A DNA stretch of 64,000 bases from positions 47,369,070-47,433,069 of the forward strand of contig NC_054706.1 of the NCBI RefSeq assembly GCF_016097555.1, written 5' to 3'. The translations under genes and the position numbers were made by a program. The first letter of the stretch is position 1, and the number at the start of each line of letters is the position of its first letter. Below are positions 24,601 through 39,600 of this stretch, piece by piece. The notes under the pieces were generated by a model that saw nothing but the letters and a program-made list of their open reading frames with translations, was not told the DNA's origin and did no database searches. The DNA comes from Gigantopelta aegis (lineage: Eukaryota > Mollusca > Gastropoda > Neomphalida > Peltospiridae).

Positions 24601-27600
24601 ACCAAATTCAAGCTGGTTCATCAAACCCTGTGATACATGTTCTACTGGCTGCATATAAGGTGTGTGTTGATGCTAATTAGTAGGACTAGACAGATCCAGC
24701 AACATGTTTTGTCTTATTCTGTAAATCTCACAATTACCACATTAAATGCCGGGGGGGGGGATTAATGATAGCTTTCATATTTCAGATAGTCTTTTATATG
24801 CATACACCTCTCAGGTTCCCATAAATCTAACTTCAGGGAAGGGTCATGGATGGAACTTTCGGGTTTTTTCAACTACTAGTATTTATTAATCATTCTTTTC
24901 AAGGATGACTTACCTCCCGAATGTGACCTGGTTTAGTTATCAGAATGCACTTCACCACATCTCCATACTCTCTGTTTGACTACATTCATATACCCTTATC
25001 TGACCTGACAGCCAGTAGTGATTTTCTTTTGTGCTGGAGTGTCGTTAAATGTCCATTCACCATTGATTGACTGTGTTTGTCAGGTGACGCAGTGTCGTTA
25101 AACATCCATTCACCACTGATTGACTGTGTTTGTCAGGTGACGCAGTGTCGTTAAACATCCATTCACCATTGATTGACTGTTTGTCAGGTGACGCAGTGTC
25201 GTTAAACATCCATTCACCATTGATTGACTGTGTTTGTCAGGTGATGCAGTGTCGTTAAACGTCCATTCACCATTGATTGACTGTGTTTGTCAGGTGACGC
25301 GGATAGCATTCTGGGGTTTCGTTAAACGTCCATTCACCATTGATTGACTGTGTTTGTCAGATGACGCTGACAGCATTCTGGGGTTTCGTTAAACGTCCAT
25401 TCACCATTGATTGACTGTGTTTGTCAGGTGACGCGGACAGCGTGGCAGGCGAGTTCGGCCAGCACTCTCTCTACAAGATGCTCGGCTACTTCAGTCTGAT
25501 CGGACTGCTGCGGCTCCACTCGCTGCTCGGGGATTACTACCAGGCCCTCAAGGTCCTCGAGAACATTGACTTCAACAAGAAGGTGCGTGTTATGATTAGT
25601 AGTTAGAATCGTTTTAAACATGAACTTCAACAAGAAGGTGCATAACATGATTAGTAGTTAGAATCGTTTCAAACATGGACTTCAACAAGAAGGTGCGTAA
25701 CACGAGTAGTAGTTAGAATCGTTTCAAACATGGACTTCAACAAGAAGGTGCGTATCACGATTAGTAGTTAGAATCATTTCAAACATGGACTTCAACAAGA
25801 AGGTGCGTATCATGATTATACATACGACAACAAGAAGGTACATATCACGATTATAAATACCACAACAAGAAGGTGTGTATCATGATTAGTAGTTAGAATC
25901 GTTTCAAACATTGACTTAACAAGAAGGTGCGTATCATGATTAGTAGTTAGAATCGTTTCAAACATTGACATCAACAAGAACATACGTATCACAATTATAC
26001 AGTATCGTTTCAAACATTGACCTCAATTAGAAGGTACGTATCACGATTATACATACCACAACACGACGGTGCGTATCACGATTATACATACCACAGTTAT
26101 ACAGTAGTTAGAACCGTTTCAAACATGGACTTCCGAACAAGAAGGTGAGTATCACGATTATACATACCACAACAAGAAGGTGCACATCACGATTATACGT
26201 ACCACAACAAAAAGGTGCGCATCACGATTATACATACCACAACAAGAAGGTGCGCATCACGATTATACATACCACAACAAGAAGGTGCGTATCACTGTTA
26301 TACATATCACAACAAGAAGGTGTACATCACGATTATACATACCACAACAAGAAGGTGCGTATCACAATTATACATACCACAACAAGAAGGTGCGCATCAC
26401 GATTATACATACCACAGTTATACAGTAGTTACAATCGTTTCAAACATGGACTTCCCAACAAGAACGTACGCATCACGATTATACATACCACAACAAGAAG
26501 GTGCACATCACGATTATACATACCACAACAAGGTGCGTATCACGATTATACATACCACAACAAGAAGGTACATATCACGATTATACATATCACAACAAGA
26601 AGGTACGTATCACGATTATACATACCACAACAAGAAGGTGCACATCACGATTATACATACCACATCAAGGTGTGTATCACGATTATACATACCACAACAA
26701 GGTGTGTATCACGATTATACATACCACAACAAGGTGTGTATCACGATTATACATACCACAACAAGGTGCGTATCACGATTATACATACCACAACAAGAAG
26801 GTGCGTATCACGATTATACATACGACAACAAGAAGGTGCGCATCTCGATTATACATACCACAACAAGAAGGTGCGCATCACGATTATACATACCACAACA
26901 ACAAGGTGCGCATCATGATTATACATACCACAGTTCTACAGTAGTTACAATCGTTTCAAACATGGACTTCCCAACAAGAAGGTACGCATCACGATTATAC
27001 ATACCACAACAAGAACGTGCGTATCACAATTATACATACCACAACAAGAAGGTACGCATCACGATTATACATACCACAACAAGAAGGTACATATCACGAT
27101 TATACATACCACAACAAGAAGGTGCGCATCACGATTATACATACCACAGTTCTACAGTAGTTACAATCGTTTCAAACATGGACTTCCCAACAAGAAGGTA
27201 CGCATCACGATTATACATACCACAACAAGAAGGTGCGCATCACAATTATACATACCACAACAAGAAGGTACGCATCACGATTATACATACCACAGTTATA
27301 CAGTAGTTAGAACCGTTTCAAACATGGACTTAAACAAGAAGGTACGCATCACGATTATACATACCACAACAAGAAGGTGCGCATCACAATTATACATACC
27401 ACAACAAGAAGGTACGCATCATGATTATACATACCACAGTTATACAGTAGTTAGAACCGTTTCAAACATGGACTTCAACAAGAAGGTATGCATCACAATT
27501 ATACATACCACAACAAGAAGGTGCGCATCACAATTATACATACCACAACAAGAAGGTACGCATCATGATTATACATACCACAACAAGAAGGTGCGTACCA

Positions 27601-30600
27601 CAATTATACATACCACAACAAGAAGGTGCGCATCACGATTATACATACCACAGTTATACAGTAGTTACAATCGTTTCAAACATGGACTTCCCAATAAGAA
27701 GGTATGTATCACGATTATACATACCACAACAAGAAGGTACGTATCACAATTATACATACCACAACAAGAAGGTGCGTAACACGATTATACATACCACAAC
27801 AAGAAGGTGCACATCACGATTATACATACCACAACAAGGTGCGTATCACGATTATACATACCACAACAAGAAGGTACGTATCACAATTATACATACCACA
27901 ACAAGAAGGTGCACATCACGATTATACATACCACAGTATTACAGTAGTTACAATCGTTTCAAACATGGACTTCCCAACAAGAAGGTACGCATCACGATTA
28001 TACATACCACAACAAGAACGTGCGTATCACAATTATACATACCACAACAAGAAGGTACACATCACGATTATACATACCACAACAAGAAGGTACATATCAC
28101 GATTATACATACCACAACAAGAAGGTGCGCATCACGATTATACATACCACAGTTCTACAGTAGTTACAATCGTTTCAAACATGGACTTCCCAACAAGAAG
28201 GTACGCATCACGATTATACATACCACAACAAGAAGGTGCGCATCACAATTATACATACCACAACAAGAAGGTACGCATCACGATTATACATACCACAGTT
28301 ATACAGTAGTTAGAACCGTTTCAAACATGGACTTAAACAAGAAGGTACGCATCACGATTATACATACCACAACAAGAAGGTGCGCATCACAATTATACAT
28401 ACCACAACAAGAAGGTACGCATCATGATTATACATACCACAGTTATACAGTAGTTAGAACCGTTTCAAACATGGACTTCAACAAGAAGGTATGCATCACA
28501 ATTATACATACCACAACAAGAAGGTGCGCATCACAATTATACATACCACAACAAGAAGGTACGCATCATGATTATACATACCACAACAAGAAGGTGCGTA
28601 CCACAATTATACATACCACAACAAGAAGGTGCGCATCACGATTATACATACCACAGTTATACAGTAGTTACAATCGTTTCAAACATGGACTTCCCAATAA
28701 GAAGGTATGTATCACGATTATACATACCACAACAAGAAGGTACGTATCACAATTATACATACCACAACAAGAAGGTGCGTAACACGATTATACATACCAC
28801 AACAAGAAGGTGCACATCACGATTATACATACCACAACAAGGTGCGTATCACGATTATACATACCACAACAAGAAGGTACGTATCACAATTATACATACC
28901 ACAACAAGAAGGTGCACATCACGATTATACATACCACAGTATTACAGTAGTTACAATCGTTTCAAACATGGACTTCCCAACAAGAAGGTACGCATCACGA
29001 TTATACATACCACAACAAGAACGTGCGTATCACAATTATACATACCACAACAAGAAGGTACACATCACGATTATACATACCACAACAAGAAGGTACATAT
29101 CACGATTATACATACCACAACAAGAAGGTGCGCATCACGATTATACATACCACAGTTCTACAGTAGTTACAATCGTTTCAAACATGGACTTCCCAACAAG
29201 AAGGTACGCATCACGATTATACATACCACAACAAGAAGGTGCGCATCACAATTATACATACCACAACAAGAAGGTACGCATCACGATTATACATACCACA
29301 GTTATACAGTAGTTAGAACCGTTTCAAACATGGACTTAAACAAGAAGGTACGCATCACGATTATACATACCACAGTTCTACAGTAGTTACAATCGTTTCA
29401 AACATGGACTTACCAACAAGAAGGTACGCATCACGATTATACATACCACAACAAGAAGGTGCGCATCACAATTATACATACCACAACAAGAAGGTACGCA
29501 TCATGATTATACATACCACAGTTATACAGTAGTTAGAACCGTTTCAAACATGGACTTCAACAAGAAGGTATGCATCACGATTATACATACCACAACAAGA
29601 AGGTGCGCATCACAATTATACATACCACAACAAGAAGGTACGCATCATGATTATACATACCACAACAAGAAGGTGCGTACCACAATTATACATACCACAA
29701 CAAGAAGGTGCGCATCACGATTATACATACCACAGTTATACAGTAGTTACAATCGTTTCAAACATGGACTTCCCAATAAGAAGGTATGTATCACGATTAT
29801 ACATACCACAACAAGAAGGTACGTATCACAATTATACATACCACAACAAGAAGGTGCGTAACACGATTATACATACCACAACAAGAAGGTGCACATCACG
29901 ATTATACATACCACAACAAGGTGCGTATCACGATTATACATACCACAACAAGAAGGTACGTATCACAATTATACATACCACAACAAGAAGGTGCACATCA
30001 CGATTATACATACCACAGTTATACAGTAGTTAGAAACGTTTCAAACATGGACTTCCCAACAAGAAGGTGCACATCACGATTATACATACCACAACAAGGT
30101 GCGTATCACGATTATACATACCACAACAAGAAGGTGCGCATCAAGATTATACATACCACAGTTATACAGTTGTTACAATCGTTTCAAACATGGACTTCCA
30201 AACAAGAAGGTGCGCATCACGATTATACATACCACAGTTCTACAGTAGTTACAATCGTTTCAAACATGGACTTCCGAACAAGAAGGTGAGTATCACGATT
30301 ATACATACCACAACAAGAAGGTGCGTATCACGATTATACATACCACAACAAGAAGGTGCGCATCACGATTATACATACCACAACAAGAAGGTACGTATCA
30401 CGATTATACATACCACAACAAGAAGGTGCGTATCACGATTATACATATCACAACAAGAAGGTGCGCATCACGATTATATATACCACAACAAGAAGGTGTG
30501 TAACACGATTATACATACCACAACAAGAAGGTGCGTATCACAATTATACATACCACAGTTATACAGTAGTTAAATCGTTTCAAACATGGACTTCAACAAG

Positions 30601-33600
30601 AAGGTACACATCACGATTATACATACCACAACAAGGTGCGTATCACGATTATACATACCACAACAAGGTGCGTATCACGATTATACATACCACAACAAGA
30701 AGGTGCGTAACACGATTATACATACCACAAGAAGAAGGTGCGTAACACGATTATACATACCACAACAAGAAGGTGCGTATCACAATTATACATACCACAA
30801 CAAGAAGGTGCACATCACGATTATACATACCACAGTTATACAGTAGTTAGAAACGTTTCAAACATGGACTTCCCAACAAGAAGGTGCACATCACGATTAT
30901 ATATACCACAACAAGAAGGTGCGCATCAAGATTATACATACCACAGTTATACAGTTGTTACAATCGTTTCAAACATGGACTTCAACAAGAAGGTACGTAT
31001 CACGATTATATATACCACAACAAGAAGGTACGCATCACGATTATACATACCACAACAAGAAGGTACGCATCACGATTATACATACCACAGTTATACAGTT
31101 GTTACAATCGTTTCAAACATGGACTTCAACAAGAAGGTACGCATCACGATTATACATACCACAACAAGAAGGTGCGTATCACGATTATACATACCACAAC
31201 AAGAAGGTGCGCATCACGATTATACATACCACAACAAGAAGGTGCGCATCACGATTATACATACCACAACAAGAAGGTGCGCATCACGATTATACATACC
31301 ACAGTTATACAGTAGTTACAATCGTTTCAAATATGGACTTCCCAATAAGAAGGTGCGTATCACGATTATACATACCACAACAAGAAGGTACGTATCGCAA
31401 TTATACATACCACAACAAGAAGGTGCACATCACGATTATACATACCACAGTTATACAGTAGTTAGAAACGTTTCAAACATGGACTTCCCAACAAGAAGGT
31501 GCACATCACGATTATACATACAACAAGGTGTGTATCACGATTATATATACCACAACAAGAAGGTGCGCATCAAGATTATACATACCACAGTTATACAGTT
31601 GTTACAATCGTTTCAAACATGGACTTCAACAAGAAGGTGCGCATCACGATTATACATACCACAACAAGAAGGTGCGCATCACGATTATACATACCACAAC
31701 AAGAAGGTGCGTATCACGATTATACATACCACAACAAGAAGGTGCGCATCACGATTATACATACCACAACAAGAAGGTGCGCATCACGATTATACATACC
31801 ACAACAAGAAGGTGCGCATCACGATTATACATACCACAACAAGAAGGTGCGTATCACGATTATACATACCACAACAAGAAGGTGCGTATCACGATTATAC
31901 ATATCACAACAAGAAGGTGCGCATCACGATTATATATACCACAACAAGAAGGTGCGTAACACGATTATACATACCACAACAAGAAGGTGCGTATCACAAT
32001 TATACATACCACAGTTATACAGTAGTTACAATCGTTTCAAACATGGACTACAACAAGAAGGTACGCATCACGATTATACATACCACAACAAGAAGGTACG
32101 CATCACGATTATACATACCACAACAAGAAGGTGCGTATCACGATTATACATACCACAGTTATACAGTAGTTAGAACCGTTTCAAACATGGACTTCAACAG
32201 AAGGTGCGTACCACAATTATCAATGCTTGCTCTTGACACTCACCAAATTTGCCAATTTGTGAAGTTTTAAACCAATTGACAAAGTTTATTTCAATTTGGC
32301 AAATTAATGTCATGTAATAATTGATATTTTGTAAGAAAAAACTGGGTTTCTGCCATTTTGAGTTTAAGAGATAATTTGGCAAACGTTTCTGATTAACCAG
32401 AGCTAGCCCTGATTATACAGCTAGTAGAATCGTTTCCATTAGAACCAGACCTAGTTTGAAAATACAAAGCACTTCCAAAGCTGTCAATTGCGGACTTGAC
32501 GTTGCTTTGCTTGCTACTACTATAGTCCATCTCACAGGGAATGTCTTTTTCCTTTTTTCATACTTTTAATTTACTACGTTTTTTTTATTTCTGAGCTTAT
32601 TGTTTTCTAAATTGGACACAAAAATAATGGGGTGTTTTTTGGGTTTTTTTCCAAAACACTTTTAACTTTTCTTCTTACATCAAATAAAACTGAAATTATT
32701 TACAATTTTTTTTTTTTTATATAGAAGGATAGAATGGACTATAGTTTAACATCATGGAAAAGCTCAGTACATAACTTCATTCCAGCACAGATATGACAAT
32801 GTTAACATTCATTCATTCATTTTAAAATTCAGTTATAGCTTATTTTACTTACAGAATCTGTACTCGCGTGTCCCGGCATGCCAGATAACAACATTTTACT
32901 TTGTCGGCTTCGCCTACATGATGATGCGGAGGTACCAGGATGCCATTCGGACATTCTCCAACATTTTGCTGTATATACAGCGCACTAAACAGATGTTCCA
33001 GAACAAGTCTCAGCTATATGACCAGGTACTGTAGGTGTACTGGGTAAAGCAGTGACTCGACTGTATGACCAGGTACTGTAGGTGTACTGGGTAAAGCAGT
33101 GACTCGACTATGACCAGGTACTGTAGATGTACTGATTAAAACAGTGACTCAGCTGTATGACCAGGTACTGTAGGTGTACTGAGTAAAACAGCGACTCGGC
33201 TGTATGACCAGGTACTGTAGATGTACTGATTAAAACAGCGACTCGGCTGTATGACCAGGTACTGTAGGTGTACTGAGTAAAACGGTGACTCGGCTGTATG
33301 ACCAGGTACTGTAGGTGTACTGATTAAAACAGCGACTCGGCTGTATGACCAGGTACTGTAGGTGTACTGATTAAAACAGCGACTCGGCTGTATGACCAGG
33401 TACTGTAGGTGTACTGAGTAAAACAGCGACTCGGCTGTATGACCAGGTACTGTAGGTGTACTGGGTAAAACAGCGACTCAAACTGTATGACCAGGTACTG
33501 TAGGTGTACTGATTAAAACAGCGACTCGGCTGTATGACCAGGTACTGTAGGTGTACTGATTAAAACAGCGACTCGGCTGTATGACCAGGTACTGTAGGTG

Positions 33601-36600
33601 TACTGATTAAAACAGCGACTCTGCTGTATGACCAGGTACTGTAGGTGTACTGATTAAAACAGCGACTCTGCTGTATGACCAGGTACTGTAGGTGTACTGA
33701 TTAAAACAGCGACTCGGCTGTATGACCACGTACTGTAGGTGTACTGATTAAAACAGCGACTCGGCTGTATGACCACGTACTGTAGGTGTACTGATTAAAA
33801 CAGCGACTCGGCTGTATGACCAGGTACTGTAGGTGTACTGATTAAAACAGCGACTCGGCTGTATGACCACGTACTGTAGGTGTACTGATTAAAACAGCGA
33901 CTCGGCTGTATGACCAGGTACTGTAGGTGTACTGATTAAAACAGCGACTCGGCTGTATGACCAGGTACTGTAGGTGTACTGATTAAAACAGCGACTCAGC
34001 TGTATGGCCAGGTACTGTAGGTGTACTTGGTAATACAGCGACTCAGCTGTATGACCAGGTACTGTAGGTGTACTTGGTAAAACAGCGACTCAGCTGTCTG
34101 ACCAGGTACTGTAGGTGTACTTGGTAATACAGCGACTCAGCTGTCTGGCCAGGTACTGTAGGTGTACTTGGTAAAACAGCGACTCAACTGTATGGCCAGG
34201 TACTGTAGGTGTACTTGGTAATACAGCGACTCAACTGTATGACCAGGTACTGTAGGTGTACTTGGTAAAACAGCGACTCATCTGTATGACCAGGTACTGT
34301 AGGTGTACTTGGTAAAACAGCGACTCAGCTGTATGACCAGGTACTGTAGGTGTACTGATTAAAACAGTGACTCAGGTGTATGACCAGGTACTGTAGGTGT
34401 ACTGGGTAAAACATTGACTCAGCTGACCAGGTACTGTAGGTGTACTGGGTAAAATAGCGACTCGGCTGTATGACCAGGTACTGTAGATGTACTGATTAAA
34501 ACAGCGACTCAGCTGTATGAACAGGTACTGAACTTAAGTCTGTAGGAGAACTGACTTCTCCCTTCCCAGAACAAACGGGAGACATGTGATAAAGATAGGT
34601 GATGTGAACATTTATCAATATTTTTCATAATGTTTCGTCATGTTCCGCCTTCATTTGGAAAGACTCCAAATTAGACAGTGTTTGAATTGTAATATTTTGT
34701 TATCAAATACTACTACTACTACTAATACCGGTAATAAAATTTTAGCAAAACAAATATTTTCAATAAAACCCAAAAGTATTAAATAAATGGTAATTAATAT
34801 GTCATTGTTTGTTAAAATGAAAGTAATTAGTATTTTCTAGCATTACTGAAATGAATTTGGCTTAGTACTTGAAATGTTACGGATCATAGGGTGCTGCTTC
34901 CTTTAGTGGACCCATAGTTATTTCTTATTTTAGTGATATTGCAGGGTGTAAGCTGGACATAAAAATGTTTTCGTAGTTTTCTTGCCAAATTTGGTTAGAA
35001 AATCTGAAATCATTTTCAATATTCCACATTCATTGTTTACAGATTTGGTGAACGACAGCTTCAAACTATGGGCAAATTAAAAGGTGTTGCATCTGCTAAT
35101 AATTAGGATGCAGTCTATTAGTAGCAGAGGTGTTTTGTCTCATTTTCTAGACCCAAATATTATGTATTAGACAGTGAACACACTGTTAAACATCCCTTCC
35201 TCTTTGAAAGTGGACTTCTTCTTTTTTTTAAACTACTGAAAACAAAGAATATAAATACAAATTAAAAAGATTATTGTGGTCCAATTCAGTCACTTATTTT
35301 GTATTTAATAATCAGTTTTAATTTGAATTTAAAGCTTGTGAATATTTAGAATATTTGTCTTTGTGATGCAGATTTCCAAGCAGAATGACAAAATGTACAC
35401 CCTGTTGGCTATATGTCTGGTTTTGCACCCCATGAGGATTGACGAGAGTGTTCACTCACAACTCCGTGAAAAATTTGCCGACAAGATGCTGAGGATGCAG
35501 AAAGGGTAATTAAAAAATATATATATCAGACATGAGATTTAATACACACAAGTTGTTATTGAAATTACTTGATGTATTAGAGTCGGGGGTGTGGCTTAGT
35601 GATCGAGAACCTGCTTTCTATTACTGAAATTGATTAACTGATGTATCAGAGTCAGGAGTGTGGCTTAGTGATCGAGCACCTGCTTTCTATTACTAAAATT
35701 GATTAACTGATGTATCGGTCGAGGGTGTGGCTTAGTGATCGAGCACCTGCTTTCTATTACTGAAATTGATTAACTGATGTATCAGTCGAGGGTGTGGCTT
35801 AGTGATCGAGCACCTGCTTTCTATTACTGAAATTGTTTAACTGATGTGTCAGGGGTGTGTGGCTTAGTGATCGAGCACCTGCTTTCTATTACTGAAATTG
35901 ATTAACTGATGTATCAGTCGGGGGTGTGGCTTAGTGATCGAACACCTGCTTTCTATTATTGAAATCGATTAACTGATGTATCAGGGTCGGGGGTGTGGCT
36001 TAGTGATCGAACACCTGCTTTCTATTATTGAAATTGATTAACTGATGTATCAGGGTCGGGGGTGTGGCTTAGTGATCAAACACCTGCTTTCTATTATTGA
36101 AATAATTAACTGATGTATCAGGGTCGGGTGAGTTTACCTCTTTGTACATGTATCAATATAAGTGGGGTGGGGTGTAATGGGCAAAAATCTTTCCATAATT
36201 GTGAATTTAAATAAATTATGCTTAATGAATAAAACTTGGGAGTGGGAGGGTTTTTTCATAGGCTTATATTTTGACCATGGCTTGATTTAATAAAACAGAA
36301 TTTGAGTTTGTTATAAAAGCATATCAATTAAACATCACTTTCCTGTACTATACATCTGAATTAATTACTGTTGCTGAAATGTCGATACTGAATTCCAGCT
36401 TGTAAATTTTTCAGAGATTCTGTCGAATTTGAGACCTCTTTCTCATTTGCTTGTCCAAAATTCCTGTCACCAGTTGCACCAAATTATGACACTGTGGGAG
36501 CCGGTTTTCATAAGGTATGTTTGACTTGATGAGTTTGACTGCAATTTTGTTTTGTTATATTTGCAAATATTATTCTTTCCTTTCTTGAGTTGAAGTTATT

Positions 36601-39600
36601 ATAACCTAAACTGAATAGACAATAGTGTTCTTTATGCGAGTCCCTTTTAAAACTTTATATATAAAAATATTATTCTTTCCTTTCTTGAGTTGTAGTTATT
36701 ATAAGCTAAACTGAATAGACAATAGTGTTCTTTATGCGAGTCCCTTTTAAAACTTTATATATAAAAATATTATTCTTTCCTTTCTTGAGTTGTAGTTATT
36801 ATAAGCTAAACTGAATAGACAATAGTGTTCTTTATGCGAGTCCCTTTTAAAACTTTATATATAAAAATATTATTCTTTCCTTTCTTGAGTTGTAGTTATT
36901 ATAACCTAAACTGAATGGACAATAGTGTTCTTTATGCAAGTCCCTTTTAAAACTTTATATATAAAAATTGATCGCCATCGGTGGACCCAGTCAGCTATTT
37001 CTCATTCCAACCAGTGCTGGTATAATAATGGCCTTGGTATGTACTATCCTGTCTGTGGGATGGTGCATATAAAAGATCCCATGCTGTAATAAAAAAAGAA
37101 TAGGCCAAAGAATGGCGGCAACAGGCTTTCTCTCATCTATGTCGTCGTTATTATATCTGATACCATATAGCCATAGATATAAATAAGCAGAGTGTCATTA
37201 AATGAAACATTTCTTTCTTCCTTTTTATAAATACATATATATCTTTCCAATAGCTTTTACTTGTATTTTATTTTATTTTGTTGTTTGTTATTGTTTTAAA
37301 ACAATTGTCCATACTCTTGTATAGTTTAGTTGTCAGTTTTAGTTCATTTGACATATTTGACAAAATATGTATACTATTACAGTGTTAGCAGTTTACTATC
37401 TGTGTATTCTCCTCTTTTAAGGAACCATTTCAACTCCAGCTGAAGGTTTTCCTAGAAGAGGTGACCCAGCAAATTTTAATACCAACAATTCGGAGGTAAG
37501 TGTAATTCTAGTCCTATAAAATGTTTGTTGTATTAGGTTTGTGCTGTCATGTCTTGAAGGGACATAATTAGGAAAGATATCTTCCTGCTAATTAATAATT
37601 ACGAAAGTTATGGTTGTATAAGTGGAGTTCTTTTTTAATTCTCTAGACTATGTGACATCCAACAGTAGCAGATCAAACAGTGTGCTGCAGGAGCGTGTGC
37701 ATTAAGCGGTACTTTTCGGTTTTGGAACATTGGCAGTTTATATGAGATACTTTGAATAGGAATGCCAAAAATTGTTTGATATCCACATTGGATTTTCTTC
37801 AACTCTGTAAATCCTGTGAGAGTGCATAACAGCTATAGATTAATTTTTACGATGTCATTCAAATATTTTCGGTTCTTGTACTGTACATTGAGTATTGAAA
37901 AGTAGACCATCTTGGAATAACCAAATGTTGCACTTTGTTTCAGTTATTTGAAGCTGTACACAACTCTCCCAATAGCGAAACTCGCCACTTTCATGGACAT
38001 GGTAAGTGGGGGAAAATAACTTTGGTCTTTATTGTTGGAATACATTTTTAACGTAACATAAAAATTTGTCACACATTTCCTTTAACTTGTTTCAAAGTTA
38101 CTGTCTCGTCAACCGAATGATTTCTCATCTTGATACTCAAGTTCATAAGTGTATTGGTAGCTATAGGTTTGAAAAATATTTTTGAAACCTCAAAGCTTTA
38201 TACTGAAATTAAATATACATTTCCATTGTACAGTACTAACAGCCTATGAACAATTAGGTTGGGGGTTTTTTGTTGTTGTTTTTTGAGACTGCCAAACTTC
38301 AACAGTATTTGAAGGCTGTGAATACAAAATAAATATTGAGAAAATCCTGGAACATTTATTGCATTTTGAAAGTTTGTTTCATTTCATGTGCAGAATGGGA
38401 TTGCAAAGTTATGCTGCAAATAGGAGTAAAATGTGATGACAGGGGGTTCCCCTCTTGACATAAAGTTGTCACTGTGATCATATCAGGGCATGCTCTTGCA
38501 TCACCAGATTCACCATTTGCAAATTTTAAAATGATTGGCAAATTTTATTTCAAGTTAGCAAAATAATTTAATGTAATAATTGAAATTTTGTTACAAAATA
38601 ACTGGGTTTCTGCCATTTTTAAAGCTTAATAGATAATTTGCATGTTGACACCTATCAGCTGAATGATGAACTTGGTTGTCGTTAAACATTCTTTTCCAGA
38701 GCATGTAGGTTCTAGACTTTCATTTGTGGACCAAATAATTTCTGCTAACCATTTGTTTCTTTTCAGAGTGAGGAAGAGCTGCGGACACACTTGATGTGTT
38801 TTAAGGTGAACGTTCATTTGAATATTTAAAATAAATAGGTATTATCAGCATTTTCAAAAGTGTAAAAAACCTTCCTCAGTGGAGCAGGTGATTAATTTCA
38901 GCTGCACTTTTAGAAACCCCAAAAGGCAAATAAATTTGCCTGGCAAACAAAAATAGGTATATAATTATATTTTATCAGGGAATGAGGTTGTAGCATTTGT
39001 GAAAATGTTGATAACAGTTTGTAAATGGTCTCTTAATCGGTCTCCCTTTCGACAATAAAAAAAAGAAAATGGACACATTTACATTCCCATTTTTCTGGGT
39101 TTTTTATTGACTGAAACTTATGCAAATAATAACGCCCCAAAAACCTGTTAGTCAGTGTAAAGAGATGCAAAAGTTCACCTAATATTATACAACTAAATCC
39201 AAGTATGTTTGAGATAGTAGTATGAAAATTGTATGCTGTTTAATAAACCTACATGGTTCTTTTAAAATATTAACATTTAATTTAAATCAACCTAGCATGG
39301 TGTAGAGCTTTTAAATAATTATCACAATCTGTTTGAATTTGTCATGCATAACACCAAATGTATATTTGTACTTGCCATTGATTTGTATTTCTAGCAGTTG
39401 CCATCTGTTTCTTTTATTAATAGCATAAAATGAAGAACATGGTCTGGACGAAAGGCACCAGTGGTCTAGATGGGGAATTTCAGTCGGCATCTGAAGTGGA
39501 CTTCTACATAGACAAGGTATAAATTGAAAATGATTTGCCCTCTTACAAGGTTTTAGGGGTTTTTAAAGGCTGTTTTCCCATGTGCATGGTTTTTGGTATG

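Noticed and set aside
25583-32215. CRISPR-like array (35-bp repeats)
   Set aside because: There are no spacers: units are directly adjacent, vary among themselves, and derive from a splice junction in an animal gene.
26145-32270. Long + strand open frames of 60 to 510 codons with [15 protein letters not shown] repeats
   Set aside because: They are read from the 35-bp satellite in eIF3L intron 10, occur in all three frames at once and have no domain or separate promoter.
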